Assembly: GCA_002428385.1 (NCBI GenBank)
Contig: DIWB01000045.1
Span: 1 to 15,546, forward strand
Reading direction: 5' to 3'
Origin: Bacteroidales bacterium UBA6117
GTDB taxonomy: Bacteria > Bacteroidota > Bacteroidia > Bacteroidales > VadinHA17
DNA length: 15,546 bases
The position numbers were made by a program, and so were the translations under genes. Shown in pieces: positions 1-7,211 of the stretch. Position 1 is the stretch's first letter. Each line of letters starts with the position of its first letter. A model generated the notes under the pieces. The model did no database searches. It was not told the DNA's origin and saw nothing but the letters and a program-made list of their open reading frames with translations.

Positions 1-121
1 TGTCATCAGATTATTATCAGCTTAATATATTAATGATTTATACTCAGGATTAAGAAAGCAAAGTTATTTGACAACAGTTCAGGAAAAATTACATGCATTA
101 TCCAAAAAGTACAGAAAAAAC

Positions 122-152
122 TTGTATTATGAACGTATGTTCACTTTATTTG
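122..152 (+). promoter_or_regulatory. Candidate Bacteroidetes-type promoter for def
   Basis: A TTG at 122-124 is followed after 20 bp by TTTATTTG at 145-152. The latter matches the Bacteroidetes -7 consensus TAnnTTTG at seven of eight positions, and the spacing fits the usual -33/-7 layout. Transcription would start near 158-160, leaving a leader of about 60 nt before the deformylase ATG. The region is AT-rich and holds no gene on either strand. The match is by eye and not unique in such AT-rich DNA. Confidence 0.35.
131..142. promoter_or_regulatory. GAAC-N4-GTTC inverted repeat, possible repressor operator
   Basis: GAACGTATGTTC is a perfect inverted half-site pair, extended by one further pair (T130/A143). 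It lies between the putative -33 and -7 elements of the def promoter, a typical place for a repressor. It also matches the form GAAC-RNRY-GTTC known for the LexA/DinR box of Gram-positive bacteria. Whether a Bacteroidetes regulator reads it is unknown, and a chance match in 15 kb is not negligible. Confidence 0.3.
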
Positions 153-220
153 CATAAACATTGCTCTTAAACGATTAATAAAAGATCTTATATAGATATT
201 CCAATTAACGGTTCTGAATA

Positions 221-745
221 ATGGTAGTACCTATCATTCTGTATGGTTCCCCTGTTCTCAGGAAATATTCTGCAGAAGTAACTGCAGAAGATGATATTCA
301 GAAGTATGCCGATGATCTTTTTAGTACAATCAGGAAAGCTGAAGGCATAGGCCTGGCAGCGCCACAAATCAATCTGCTGAAAAGGGTCTTTGTAATTGAC
401 ACCACTCCGCTTGAAGATGATGATCTGACAACTGAAAAGTTTTCAGGAATTTTCATAAACCCTGAAATAATTTACAAAAACAACAAAGACATTATTTACC
501 GTGAAGGCTGCCTGAGTATCCCCGGAATTTTTGAAGAAGTTTACAGACCGGAGAAAATAGTAGTAAGATATCAGGACCTGCAGTTAAAATTTCACGAAGA
601 AGAACTTGAAGGAATAACGGCAAGGATCTTTCAGCATGAATATGATCACCTTGAGGGGATATTATTCATTGACAAGATTAATATTCTGAGGAAAAAAATA
701 TTGTCGGGGAAATTAAACAGGATCAAAAAATCATCAAAAGCTTAA
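221..745 (+). CDS. def: Peptide deformylase
   Basis: This metalloenzyme removes the formyl group from the N-terminal methionine of new proteins as they leave the ribosome. All three family motifs are present: GIGLAAPQ at residues 42-49, EGCLS at 95-99 (Cys97 is a metal ligand) and HEYDH at 139-143 (two His ligands and the catalytic Glu). The length of 174 aa is normal for bacterial deformylases. The ATG at 221 gives the expected short N-terminus running into the GSPVLR strand, so the start looks right, although no clear Shine-Dalgarno sequence precedes it. It is followed after 12 bp by the HdrC-like gene and is probably co-transcribed with it, an odd pairing. From memory, def in many Bacteroidetes follows ruvX; here the 220 bp upstream hold no gene. 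Confidence 0.97.
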   Translation: MVVPIILYGSPVLRKYSAEVTAEDDIQKYADDLFSTIRKAEGIGLAAPQINLLKRVFVIDTTPLEDDDLTTEKFSGIFINPEIIYKNNKDIIYREGCLSIPGIFEEVYRPEKIVVRYQDLQLKFHEEELEGITARIFQHEYDHLEGILFIDKINILRKKILSGKLNRIKKSSKA

Positions 746-757
746 TAACAGGAATAT

Positions 758-1462
758 ATGCAGGGTTTATATGAACAACTTGAAAAGGATGTCAGGTATA
801 AGGAAGGCATGAAAGCCTGCATGAATTGCGGAGTATGCACGGCAATTTGCCCTGCTGCGGAAGTCAGTGATTATGACCCGCGTATGGTTATGAATATTGT
901 GCAGGAAAGAGATGAGCAGGAGCTTGAGAAATTGCTTAAAAGCGATACAATATGGCGATGCGGCGAGTGTCTTTCATGCAAAACCAGATGTCCCCGCGGG
1001 AATGTACCATGTTATGTAATCCAGGCGCTAAGAGCTCTTTCGATTGAAACAGGATTTTTTATTGAAAGTGAACAGGGCCGAAAGCAGCTTGCTATAAAAA
1101 GGACTGTCGGAGATCATATTCTCAAGTATGGGTATTGCATATATATAGATGAAGTTGACCTTGAGACCTACCCTGAACAAGGTCCTGTATGGGACTGGAT
1201 GAGAAAGAACAGGAATTCCATGATGAAACGGCTGGGGACAAGTTACAGTGAGGACAGATCCGGCACACTTCGCAACACCACGCAGGAGTCCCTTAATGAT
1301 CTTAAGAGGATCTTTGATGAAACCGGTGGAACCGGCAGGTTTGAGAAAATTGAGAAATATTCATCCGAAAAAGCAAAAGAACTTGGGAAGGAATTCAGCA
1401 GTGGGAAAGACGAATATTGGAAATTTGTCTACAATAAACAGGAAAATGGCAATAACCCTTAA
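758..1462 (+). CDS. HdrC-like 4Fe-4S dicluster protein
   Basis: A 234-aa cytoplasmic iron-sulfur protein resembling subunit C of heterodisulfide reductase and related HdrC/QmoC/GlpC-type electron carriers. Two CxxCxxCxxxCP motifs are visible: C21-C24-C27-C31 and C68-C71-C74-C78, enough for two [4Fe-4S] clusters that pass electrons to a partner CCG protein. That partner is encoded 14 bp downstream. Residues from about 115 onward form a charged, Lys/Glu-rich tail without a motif I recognise; it makes the protein longer than the roughly 185-190 aa of methanogen HdrC. There are no transmembrane segments, so it is not a membrane-anchored QmoC or DsrM type. An AGGA sequence lies a few bases before the ATG. 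The electron donor and acceptor cannot be told from sequence. Confidence 0.85.
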   Translation: MQGLYEQLEKDVRYKEGMKACMNCGVCTAICPAAEVSDYDPRMVMNIVQERDEQELEKLLKSDTIWRCGECLSCKTRCPRGNVPCYVIQALRALSIETGFFIESEQGRKQLAIKRTVGDHILKYGYCIYIDEVDLETYPEQGPVWDWMRKNRNSMMKRLGTSYSEDRSGTLRNTTQESLNDLKRIFDETGGTGRFEKIEKYSSEKAKELGKEFSSGKDEYWKFVYNKQENGNNP

Positions 1463-1476
1463 AAGATCAGTGTAAA

Positions 1477-2544
1477 GTGAAACTAAAAAGAAATGAGATC
1501 TGGACGGCATATCAGAAAGACATAGCTGATGACAAATATTATTTTGCACGAAGCTGTATCAGGCAAAATATTTTCCCTGCCGCAGAAAATCTATATTTGA
1601 ACATTCTCAGGGATGTCCTAGGCAAGGACATATATGATGATGCACGCCAGACTACCTGCACGGGTATTGCCTACCATTCCGGTCTGATACCCATGGAAAC
1701 AATCATGACGGTTGTTGCCCGTCAGTTTGCGCTGATGAACCAGGCAGGCTATGAGAATTTTGTTGTCTCATGTGTTACTTCGTTTGGCATTTATATCGAA
1801 ATGCTCGAGACCTGGAAACACTTTCCTGAAACAGAAGAAAAGACCCGGAAAGCGTTAAAAAGAGCAACAGGGATGACATTCACAATACCGAAAAACCTTG
1901 TTCACGCAAGTGATGTGATCTATAAATTCCGTAAAGAGATAGCTGCACAATCCAAATACCGACTTATCAACAAAAACACCGGAGAGCCTCTTAAGGTTGT
2001 GGATCATGTAGGATGCCATTATGCAAAGATCTTCCCTTCACATGGACTAGGCGGAGCCGAATATCCGTATGTGCTTGCGGGAATGATTGATGAATGGGGC
2101 GGAGAACAGGTTGATTACCCGGAACGCCGTCATTGCTGCGGATTTGGTTTTCGTCAGTACCTGCTCAAATCTAACCGCGGCTATTCTGTTTCAAATTCGA
2201 AAAAGAAGTTTGATTCCATGCTGCCCTACAAGCCTGATCTGATAATTGCAAATTGCCCCGGGTGTACCTTCTTCCTCGACAGGTGGCAGTACGTAATCGC
2301 CGGGCAGGCAGGTATAACCTATGGTGAAAACGGATATGGAATCCCTGTTCTGACCTATGAAGAAATCGCCGGCCTGCTGCTTGGTCACGACCCATGGGAT
2401 ATAGGACTTCAGAGTCATCAGGTTTCTGTTGAACCCTTACTCGATAAACTTGGAATAAATTACAATCCGGAAATGAAATATAAAGGTCAGGACGGTGAAG
2501 ATATAGGCACTCCTGAACATCCGGAAGTGTTAAAATGCTATTAG
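1477..2544 (+). CDS. HdrB-like CCG-domain protein (heterodisulfide reductase subunit B family)
   Basis: A 355-aa protein of the CCG family, whose cysteine sets bind noncubane [4Fe-4S] clusters in HdrB. The C-terminal set is complete: C180, then C220-C221, then C260-x2-C263, spaced x39 and x38. The N-terminal set is recognisable by spacing but degraded: C27, T60-C61, C99-x2-S102, so Thr and Ser replace two of the five cysteines. One cluster is therefore probably missing or differently bound. The start must be the GTG at 1477: an in-frame stop lies at 1453-1455, no other standard start codon follows it, and the next methionine is at residue 73, after conserved parts. It lies 14 bp behind the HdrC-like gene, and the two surely act together. 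No HdrA gene is in the window, so the redox partner is unknown; the natural substrate need not be a heterodisulfide. Confidence 0.85.
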   Translation: MKLKRNEIWTAYQKDIADDKYYFARSCIRQNIFPAAENLYLNILRDVLGKDIYDDARQTTCTGIAYHSGLIPMETIMTVVARQFALMNQAGYENFVVSCVTSFGIYIEMLETWKHFPETEEKTRKALKRATGMTFTIPKNLVHASDVIYKFRKEIAAQSKYRLINKNTGEPLKVVDHVGCHYAKIFPSHGLGGAEYPYVLAGMIDEWGGEQVDYPERRHCCGFGFRQYLLKSNRGYSVSNSKKKFDSMLPYKPDLIIANCPGCTFFLDRWQYVIAGQAGITYGENGYGIPVLTYEEIAGLLLGHDPWDIGLQSHQVSVEPLLDKLGINYNPEMKYKGQDGEDIGTPEHPEVLKCY

Positions 2545-2607
2545 TTCTTAAGTTGCAGCAAAACCGTATTAAGATTTAAACTACTTTTAGGATCTAACTT
2601 AAAACGG

Positions 2608-3051
2608 ATGGAAAAAATAAAGATAGGCATTGTTATTTGCGACAGGTACAACACCTGTGCCGGCGGTAAATGCTTCAGGTCAGCTGCCAGCAGGGAGGGA
2701 GCATTTTCAATTTACAAAGATCAGGAGATAGAAATTGCAGCTTATACTACCTGCGGTGGATGTCCGGGAGGGAATATCGAATATGCACCGGAAGAAATGA
2801 AGAAAAACGGAGTAACCAATATTCATTTCGCCACCGGATTTCTGGTTGGCTATCCTCCATGCCCATACATGGAGTATTTTAAAAAATTCATTGAAGAAAA
2901 ATATGGTATGAAAGTAATCTTCGGTACGCACCCCATACCTCAGAAATATTTTACTACTCATACAAAGCTTAACTCCTGGAATAACGAGTTCCCCGGGGAA
3001 TCAATTAAGCTCACGCTTGAGGACGAAGCAACGCGGATCAGTTATGACTGA
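2608..3051 (+). CDS. CGGC domain-containing protein
   Basis: A 147-aa small soluble protein of the CGGC family, named after the CGGC motif seen here at residues 49-52 (context TCGGCPGG). It has further cysteines at 11, 17, 22 and 85, and a conserved-looking His109 in the segment GTHPIP. The spread of Cys and His is consistent with the metal-binding role proposed for the family, but no reaction is established. It follows the HdrB-like gene on the same strand after 63 bp, so it may belong to the same transcript; a role in metal or cluster handling or redox sensing for the Hdr-like pair is a guess. The length is normal for a stand-alone CGGC protein. It is the last gene of the plus-strand group and converges with the nuclease gene. 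Confidence 0.85.
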   Translation: MEKIKIGIVICDRYNTCAGGKCFRSAASREGAFSIYKDQEIEIAAYTTCGGCPGGNIEYAPEEMKKNGVTNIHFATGFLVGYPPCPYMEYFKKFIEEKYGMKVIFGTHPIPQKYFTTHTKLNSWNNEFPGESIKLTLEDEATRISYD

Positions 3052-3096
3052 ACCTTAGGGTAAATGTCTGAAACCCGGCATAATTTGCTCACCGGA

Positions 3097-3113
3097 CAGG
3101 TCAAAAGGACCTG
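3097..3113. terminator. Short hairpin between convergent genes
   Basis: CAGGTC (3097-3102) and GACCTG (3108-3113) form a perfect 6-bp stem with a 5-base loop. It sits between the stop of the CGGC gene and the stop of the convergent nuclease gene (3116-3118), where a bidirectional terminator would be expected. No T-run follows on either strand, so an intrinsic terminator is only weakly supported. Confidence 0.25.
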
Positions 3114-3115
3114 GA

Positions 3116-4516
3116 TCAGATCGTATATTCCTGTTTTGGCGAAGGGATGCTTATATCATTAAAACCTGCCTCTTTGAGTCTCGCGGAATAATTGACCTGA
3201 GTCTCATAATCTCCGTGCACAAGGAAAGTCTTGCGGATCTCGTTCTTATTCTGGCAATTCAGGAAATCGATCATTTCATTGTAATCCCCATGGCCGCTGA
3301 ATGAATCGAGTGATATCACCTCGGCATTCACCTTGTGGACCGTACCGAAAATAGAGACTTCCTTGTCGCCTCTTGCGATTTTTGCCCCCAGGGTTACAGG
3401 CGAGCAATACCCTACAACGAGAATTGTGGTACGCGGATCAGATATGTTATTTGCCAGGTGATGTTTAATTCGCCCGGCTTCCATCATGCCCGATGCAGAA
3501 ATAATTATGCAGGGTTTGTCGTATTCATTCAGTTTTTTCGAATCCTGCTGGCGGGATATATAGGTCAGGCTGTTAAATCCAAAGGGATCAGAATCTGTTT
3601 CCATGACGTTCAGTACTTCTTTATTGAAGCATTCCGGATGCATTCTGAATATGGTTGTGGCGTTGACCGAAAGAGGGCTGTCGACAAAGATCTCGACCCG
3701 TGGAAGTTTGCCCTCATTGAAGAATTTATTGAGTGAATACACTACTTCCTGGGTTCGTCCCACACTGAATGAGGGTATAAGCAATTTGCCTTTCTTTTCA
3801 ACACAGGTGTGGTTGACCACGTCGAGCAGTGCCTGGTCGGCTCTTACCAGATCTTCGTGCAGCCGGTCGCCGTATGTCGATTCAGTAATCAGGATATCTG
3901 CCTGGGGGAATGGTTTGGGAGGAGCAAGAATTCTGTTCGAAGGTCTGCCGATATCACCGGTATAGGCTATCCGGGTTGTCTTGCCGTTCTCGGTTATGTA
4001 AAGGTTTGCCACCCCGCTTCCGAGCATGTGTCCGGTATTAGTGAATTTCACCTTGATATTGCTGTCAATAGTGAATTTCATATCTATCGGTACGCCGATA
4101 AAGAGTTTCATGCAGTCCTTTGCGTCCTCCTGCGTAAATAAAGGGGTCACAATGGGCAAACCTTTCTTTATTCTGCGCTTGTTGAAGGTTTTTGTATCAT
4201 TTTCCTGGATGTAGGCAGTATCAGCCAGCATTATCGAACAGAGATCGCGGGTGGCGTTTGAACAAACAATGGATCCCCTGAATCCCAGCTTATAGACATA
4301 TGGGATAAGACCTGAATGATCGATATGGGCGTGAGTAAGAATAATATGATCGATAAATTCAGGGTCGAATCCCAGATCGCGGTTCATTGCATCTGTCTCA
4401 AGCCCTTTTCCCTGGAACATGCCGCAATCAAAAAGAATCCTTTTCCCCAGCCCTGTAGTAAGGAGAATCTTGCTTCCGGTCACTTCTCTTGCGGCTCCGC
4501 AAAACTTTAACTTCAT
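3116..4516 (-). CDS. Metallo-beta-lactamase/beta-CASP RNA-processing nuclease
   Basis: A 466-aa protein of the Ysh1/CPSF-like beta-CASP family (COG1236 type), predicted zinc-dependent RNA endo- or exonucleases of the cytoplasm. The metal site is complete: the HxHxDH motif THAHIDH at 61-67, His163 in the TGHMLGSG segment, and Asp188 in YTGDIG. The beta-CASP part includes ESTYGDR (212-218) and SASGMMEAGR (340-349), and the C-terminus has the RMMBL-type segments SGHGD (407-411) and LVHGD (432-436). I see no N-terminal KH domain, unlike the archaeal aCPSF1 proteins. AAAGG lies 7 bases before the ATG. It is separated by 64 bp from the upstream GntP gene and has its own promoter candidate, so it is likely an independent housekeeping unit. 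Its RNA targets are unknown. Confidence 0.92.
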   Translation of the reverse strand: MKLKFCGAAREVTGSKILLTTGLGKRILFDCGMFQGKGLETDAMNRDLGFDPEFIDHIILTHAHIDHSGLIPYVYKLGFRGSIVCSNATRDLCSIMLADTAYIQENDTKTFNKRRIKKGLPIVTPLFTQEDAKDCMKLFIGVPIDMKFTIDSNIKVKFTNTGHMLGSGVANLYITENGKTTRIAYTGDIGRPSNRILAPPKPFPQADILITESTYGDRLHEDLVRADQALLDVVNHTCVEKKGKLLIPSFSVGRTQEVVYSLNKFFNEGKLPRVEIFVDSPLSVNATTIFRMHPECFNKEVLNVMETDSDPFGFNSLTYISRQQDSKKLNEYDKPCIIISASGMMEAGRIKHHLANNISDPRTTILVVGYCSPVTLGAKIARGDKEVSIFGTVHKVNAEVISLDSFSGHGDYNEMIDFLNCQNKNEIRKTFLVHGDYETQVNYSARLKEAGFNDISIPSPKQEYTI

Positions 4517-4554
4517 AATTTTCCTTTAAGAATTACACTGATTCGTTGGACTGG

Positions 4555-4584
4555 TAAATATAGCGATTTAAACTCAGGGGTCAA
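4555..4584 (-). promoter_or_regulatory. Candidate promoter of the beta-CASP nuclease gene
   Basis: On the minus strand a TTG (4582-4584) is followed after 19 bp by TATATTTA (4555-4562), seven of eight matches to TAnnTTTG. The -33 element overlaps the stop codon of the GntP gene. The leader to the nuclease ATG would be about 30 nt. Spacing and position are good, but this is a match by eye. Confidence 0.35.
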
Positions 4585-5942
4585 CGGAAAAACAGCGACA
4601 GTATCAGTGTGAAAACGAGCCCGCACACGGCTATGATCGTTTCCATAACGGTCCATGTCTTAAGCGTTTGCTTCTCGTTCATCCCGAGATATTTGCCCAC
4701 GATCCAGAATCCGCTGTCGTTAACGTGCGACAGGATTGTAGCACCTGCAGCGATAGCAATAACGATCAGTGCAATGTTTGGCTGGCTGAGGTTGAACGTT
4801 GACAGAAGCGGTGAGATTATACCGGCTGCGGTTATCATTGCCACTGTTGCCGATCCCTGGGTTATCCTTACAAGAGAGGACAGGACCCATGCAAGAACGA
4901 TTATGGGTATCGACGAATCAGCAAGCGATTCCGCGAGCATTTTCCCGATTCCGCTGTCGACAAGGATTTGCTTCAGCACCCCTCCCGCGCCTGTGACAAG
5001 TATAATTATGCCTGCCGGCCCCAGGGCTTTTGTGCTGAGGTCGAGGATAACCTGGCGCGACATTTTCATCTTAAGGCACAGAAGGATTGATAAAAGAGTT
5101 GCAATTATGAGTGCGGTGAAAGGGTGGCCGATGAAAATAAGCACACGAGTGCTTACTGAATTATCGAGAACTCCCTTGTCGACTCCAAGTTTTATGAAAG
5201 TGCTCATCAGAATGAGAAGAAGCGGTGTCATAATAAGCGCAGCAATGATCCCGAATGAAGGCAGGTTCTTATGGTCCTTTTCACCATCATTTCCCATGTC
5301 CTGAAAGATTTCAGGGACAGGTACATAGATCCGTTTTGCAATAAACCGTCCGAACAGAGGTCCGGCAATCACCGCCGTGGGAATTCCAACCAGCAAACCC
5401 ATCATGACAACCCATCCCAGATCGACTCCCAGAATTTCGCTGACAGCCGTCGGTCCGGGTGTAGGGGGCACCATCGTATGTGTCACCGCCAGCCCTGCCA
5501 GAAGAGGGATTGCATAATAGAGAACTGAGCGCTTTGTATCTCTGGTCAGAGCGTAAACAATAGGGATAAGGATTATAAACCCTACATCGAGAAAGATTGG
5601 GATACCTACAATAAAACCTGTAAGCGTGAGTGCCCAGGAGGCTTTATCAGTACCGAATTTTCTGATAAGGTAGTTAGCCAGAGCCCGAGCGCCTCCGGAA
5701 CTTTCAAGCATTTGTCCGAAAATTGCCCCGAGACCGACAACCGTTGCGACAAAGCCAAGGGTGCTTCCCATCCCCTCCTGGATGCTCTGGGATATCTTGT
5801 CGAGAGGCATTCCGGCCATTATTCCGACAACAATCGATGTTATCAGCAGGGAAACAAAGGCGCTCAGCCGGAATTTAAGCACCATCAACAGGAGAAGCGT
5901 CACTCCGGTTACGACTATCAGTACAATGTAGAGAGGAGACAT
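4581..5942 (-). CDS. GntP family permease (gluconate:H+ symporter family), copy 1
   Basis: A 453-aa inner-membrane transporter, hydrophobic throughout, with a number of membrane segments typical of the GntP family (about 12-14). Family signatures are GIPIFLDVGF near 113-122, HTMVPPTPGP at 155-164, GSATVAMITAAG near 370 and SHVNDSGFW near 408. Members take up gluconate, glycerate, ketogluconates or related sugar acids with protons; the substrate here cannot be read from sequence. The short soluble loop near residues 205-225 is charged. It lies 144 bp downstream of the Gfo/Idh gene, with the repeat-rich spacer between, and could be co-transcribed with that gene and the dehydrogenase. I found no good promoter of its own in the repeat DNA. 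The ATG at 5942 starts directly at the first membrane helix. Confidence 0.93.
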   Translation of the reverse strand: MSPLYIVLIVVTGVTLLLLMVLKFRLSAFVSLLITSIVVGIMAGMPLDKISQSIQEGMGSTLGFVATVVGLGAIFGQMLESSGGARALANYLIRKFGTDKASWALTLTGFIVGIPIFLDVGFIILIPIVYALTRDTKRSVLYYAIPLLAGLAVTHTMVPPTPGPTAVSEILGVDLGWVVMMGLLVGIPTAVIAGPLFGRFIAKRIYVPVPEIFQDMGNDGEKDHKNLPSFGIIAALIMTPLLLILMSTFIKLGVDKGVLDNSVSTRVLIFIGHPFTALIIATLLSILLCLKMKMSRQVILDLSTKALGPAGIIILVTGAGGVLKQILVDSGIGKMLAESLADSSIPIIVLAWVLSSLVRITQGSATVAMITAAGIISPLLSTFNLSQPNIALIVIAIAAGATILSHVNDSGFWIVGKYLGMNEKQTLKTWTVMETIIAVCGLVFTLILSLFFR

Positions 5943-5950
5943 AGAGGAAG

Positions 5951-6048
5951 GTTTGAGGTTTGAGGTTTGAGTGATGAGGGATGAGTTTTTAGTTTACTGG
6001 TTGCTGGTTGCTGCGGTACGCGGTACGCGGTGTGCGGTATGCGGAGAG
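5951..6048. repeat. Phased heptanucleotide repeat array
   Basis: Fourteen consecutive 7-bp units can be laid out without a gap. They begin with three copies of GTTTGAG (5951-5971), pass through forms such as TGATGAG and GGATGAG, then two GTTGCTG (6000-6013), two CGGTACG (6014-6027), CGGTGTG, CGGTATG and CGGAGAG. Every unit ends in G although the rest of the unit changes almost completely. It lies between the Gfo/Idh gene and the GntP gene. It resembles the heptameric tandem repeats known from other bacteria; function unknown. Confidence 0.85.
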
Positions 6049-6063
6049 AATTACCGAATACCG

Positions 6064-6081
6064 TCCCGATAGCTATCGGGA
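6064..6081. repeat. Perfect 18-bp palindrome
   Basis: TCCCGATAGCTATCGGGA is a perfect palindrome, 5 bp from the Gfo/Idh stop codon (6087-6089). It is flanked by 7-bp units of the type GAATACC (6056-6062) and GATTACC (6085-6091), so it seems to sit inside a continuation of the heptad array. It may be a dispersed palindromic element, a transcription terminator without a T-run, or a binding site. I recall similar palindromes in other Bacteroidetes but cannot check this here. Confidence 0.8.
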
Positions 6082-6086
6082 ACCGA

Positions 6087-7202
6087 TTACCGATCACTGC
6101 TGCCGGATTCAGGCCCTAAAGGGAACCTGACCGGCACATTGTCACGTGTTGAACGGTATATTGCTGAAAAGAGCTCCACGGTTTTCCTGCCTGCTTCTCC
6201 TGTGACCATTGGTTCGGTATTATTTTCAATTGCTGTCAGGAAATCCTCTATCTGGCACTGCATGTAATAAACAGTCGGATCGTATCTGTTGAATATCTCC
6301 GTATCCTCCTTTACCCAGCCTGCAAGCATCTTTTCTTCTCCAGGTACAGTCCAGAGATCGTTGACAGGAGGTTCGGCAACTCCCGACCTGCCTGCTATGA
6401 ACATCGCGCCTCCGTCGGTCTGCACTCCGACCGAAGCTCCGTTTTCGCCGTGAACATGAACTTTTCCGAATATACCCGGCTTCTGAGAGTTGCTCACCAG
6501 GATATTTCCTATAGCCCCGCTCTTAAACTTAATGATGGCGAGCGCCGTATCATCGACCTCTATATAAGGGTGGTTAAGGTTACGCCAGAGACCATAGACC
6601 TCATCGATATCGCCCATATACCAGAGCATCAGGTCGAGCTGGTGGGGAGACTGGTTAACCAGGACTCCTCCTCCCTCGTCCTTCCATGTCCCGCGCCAGG
6701 CATCGGCATCATAGTAATCCTTGTCGCGCCATCCAAGCATAGTTATGGTTGCAAGAACGGGCTTCCCTATCTTTCCGTCGTCGATTGCACGTTTCACTCT
6801 CATAGAAGGTGAGTACCACCTTCGCTGACTCACAACTCCGAGTTTTACATTCCCGCCCCGGCAGGCATTTATTATTGCATCGCAATCGCCAAGATCCGAG
6901 GCCAGCGGTTTTTCGACAAGAACATTGGCACCGGCCTCTGCGGCCTCGATGGCAGGCTGTTTATGGAAGGGATGGGGTGTGCAAATGATTACCAGGTCGG
7001 TCTCATTTTCCACGACCATTGCAGAGATATCAGTATAAGCCTTTGTTTTATAAACGGATGCAAAATCCTTTGCCGTCGCATGGGTCCTGCTCCAAACCCC
7101 TGTCAGACGGGCATTGGGGATATTCTGAATTGCCTTTGCATGCAAATGGGCAACCTTACCGCATCCTGCAATAGAAATATTGAAAATCCTTTCCTGCTTC
7201 AT
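6087..7202 (-). CDS. Gfo/Idh/MocA family NAD(P)-dependent oxidoreductase
   Basis: A 371-aa dehydrogenase of the Gfo/Idh/MocA family, which oxidise or reduce hydroxyl groups of sugars, inositols and related compounds. The N-terminal Rossmann fold has IAGCGKVA at 11-18, ICTPHPFH at 73-80 and the family-typical EKPLASD at 97-103, whose Lys is usually catalytic. The C-terminal half carries EGGGVLVNQSPHQLDL (about 176-191), with the His used in catalysis by relatives. There is no signal peptide, so it should be cytoplasmic, unlike the Tat-exported glycosidase members found in Bacteroidetes. It starts 9 bp after the zinc dehydrogenase stop and is surely co-transcribed with it; the pair probably oxidises successive positions of one sugar or polyol. 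The last codons run into repeat DNA, so the extreme C-terminus may vary between strains. The substrate is unknown. Confidence 0.92.
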   Translation of the reverse strand: MKQERIFNISIAGCGKVAHLHAKAIQNIPNARLTGVWSRTHATAKDFASVYKTKAYTDISAMVVENETDLVIICTPHPFHKQPAIEAAEAGANVLVEKPLASDLGDCDAIINACRGGNVKLGVVSQRRWYSPSMRVKRAIDDGKIGKPVLATITMLGWRDKDYYDADAWRGTWKDEGGGVLVNQSPHQLDLMLWYMGDIDEVYGLWRNLNHPYIEVDDTALAIIKFKSGAIGNILVSNSQKPGIFGKVHVHGENGASVGVQTDGGAMFIAGRSGVAEPPVNDLWTVPGEEKMLAGWVKEDTEIFNRYDPTVYYMQCQIEDFLTAIENNTEPMVTGEAGRKTVELFSAIYRSTRDNVPVRFPLGPESGSSDR

Positions 7203-7211
7203 AAGTAATAT

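Noticed and set aside
2556..2607. Separate promoter for the CGGC gene in the 63-bp gap
   Set aside because: The best -7-like match (AAGATTTA) fits only six of eight bases and its TTG is 15 bp away, too close; co-transcription is simpler.
3335..3965. Plus-strand open frames inside the beta-CASP nuclease gene
   Set aside because: They are antisense shadows of a gene with complete catalytic motifs; the translations show no family signals.
4609..5304. 231-codon plus-strand frame opposite GntP copy 1
   Set aside because: Mirror of the membrane-protein codons; the minus-strand frame has all GntP signatures.
5951..6081. CRISPR-like repeat array
   Set aside because: Units are only 7 bp with no spacers; there are no cas genes nearby.
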